From Humulus lupulus (taxonomy: Eukaryota; Streptophyta; Magnoliopsida; Rosales; Cannabaceae): a DNA stretch of 64,000 nucleotides. The stretch is taken from assembly GCF_963169125.1 (NCBI RefSeq), contig NC_084794.1, forward strand, positions 92,983,018 through 93,047,017, written 5' to 3'. The position numbers were made by a program, and so were the translations under genes. The notes under the pieces are model-generated. The model worked only from the letters and a program-made list of their open reading frames with translations. It was not told where the DNA came from and searched no databases. Below, in pieces: positions 63,915 to 64,000 of the stretch; positions within the stretch are counted from its first letter, which is position 1; each line of letters begins with the position of its first letter.

Positions 63915-64000
63915 GTAATTTTCGCAACTCTCCTTTAATTGTTTATGTCTTGGCTCGTGATCTAATTCATCCTTTGTGTTTCAGGCCCTCATTGTTTCAG

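Larger units (their letters stand above)
59931..64000 (-). mobile_element. Tat-like Ty3/gypsy element, right copy (3' part)
   Basis: Read on the minus strand, the 3' LTR is 60726-59931 (796 bp, TGTTACACCC...GGCATCAACA). A purine tract (CTTTTGAGGGGGCAAAG) ends next to it at 60727. Further upstream, i.e. at higher plus coordinates, is the antisense ORF. The 5' half lies outside the window. The flank at the inserted edge is AACCT (59926-59930); its partner would be outside. It is the mirror image of the left-edge copy. Confidence 0.88.

Overview
The window is nuclear DNA from a flowering plant, most likely a dicot. Evidence: AT-rich intergenic DNA, spliced genes with short GT-AG introns, a plastid-targeted coproporphyrinogen III oxidase, a plant SNAPc subunit, and dense nested Ty1/copia and Ty3/gypsy LTR retrotransposons. 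The long LTRs with TGTAAC...GTTACA ends and the antisense ORFs of the Tat-type elements remind me of Rosales/Cannabaceae genomes; that is an impression, not a demonstration.

Layout. 1-5240: 3' part of a Tat-like gypsy element (sense +) with its antisense ORF on the minus strand and its LTR split by a 2.4-kb LTR of another family. 5240-9230: a foldback MITE, microsatellites and a degenerate TGCAAC-rich repeat. 9305-12350 (+): complete eight-exon coproporphyrinogen oxidase gene. 12840-22125 (-): complete eleven-exon snRNA-activating protein complex subunit 3 (SNAP50/SRD2-type) gene, convergent with the first and carrying a whole degenerate copia element in intron 8. 22305-24420: a foldback element with arms of about 0.7 kb, starting about 180 bp upstream of the SNAPC3 start codon. 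24421-28409: uncharacterised AT-rich, LTR-like DNA.

28415-34886 is a Tat-like gypsy element with both LTRs and an ATCCA target duplication; nearly all of gag-pol is gone but the integrase tail, a 65-bp tandem repeat and antisense ORFs remain. 35312-48655 is a nested tower: a 1.8-kb solo LTR holds a full copia element (35807-47340, ATTGT duplication), which holds two solo LTRs of one 2.3-2.4-kb family (GCTCT and GCAAT duplications). 48656-54700 is further LTR debris, including a 797-bp Tat solo LTR (CGGTA duplication) and a copia gag fragment. 54690-57960 carries an ABCB-transporter fragment in what may be a gene-capturing transposon. 58228-59110 (-) is one open exon of an EDRF1-like gene, cut at 59111 by another long LTR, itself cut at 59931 by a second Tat-like element (sense -) whose antisense ORF runs (+) to the window edge.

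Only two genes appear intact. One acts in plastid tetrapyrrole synthesis, the other in nuclear snRNA transcription; they share only a 0.49-kb convergent gap. The least explained signal is the set of clustered GC-rich palindromic motifs inside several long LTRs: the core sequence differs between members of one LTR family (CCGCGG, AGCGCT, TCGCGA) while the relative position is roughly kept, and an unrelated copia LTR carries a similar cluster.
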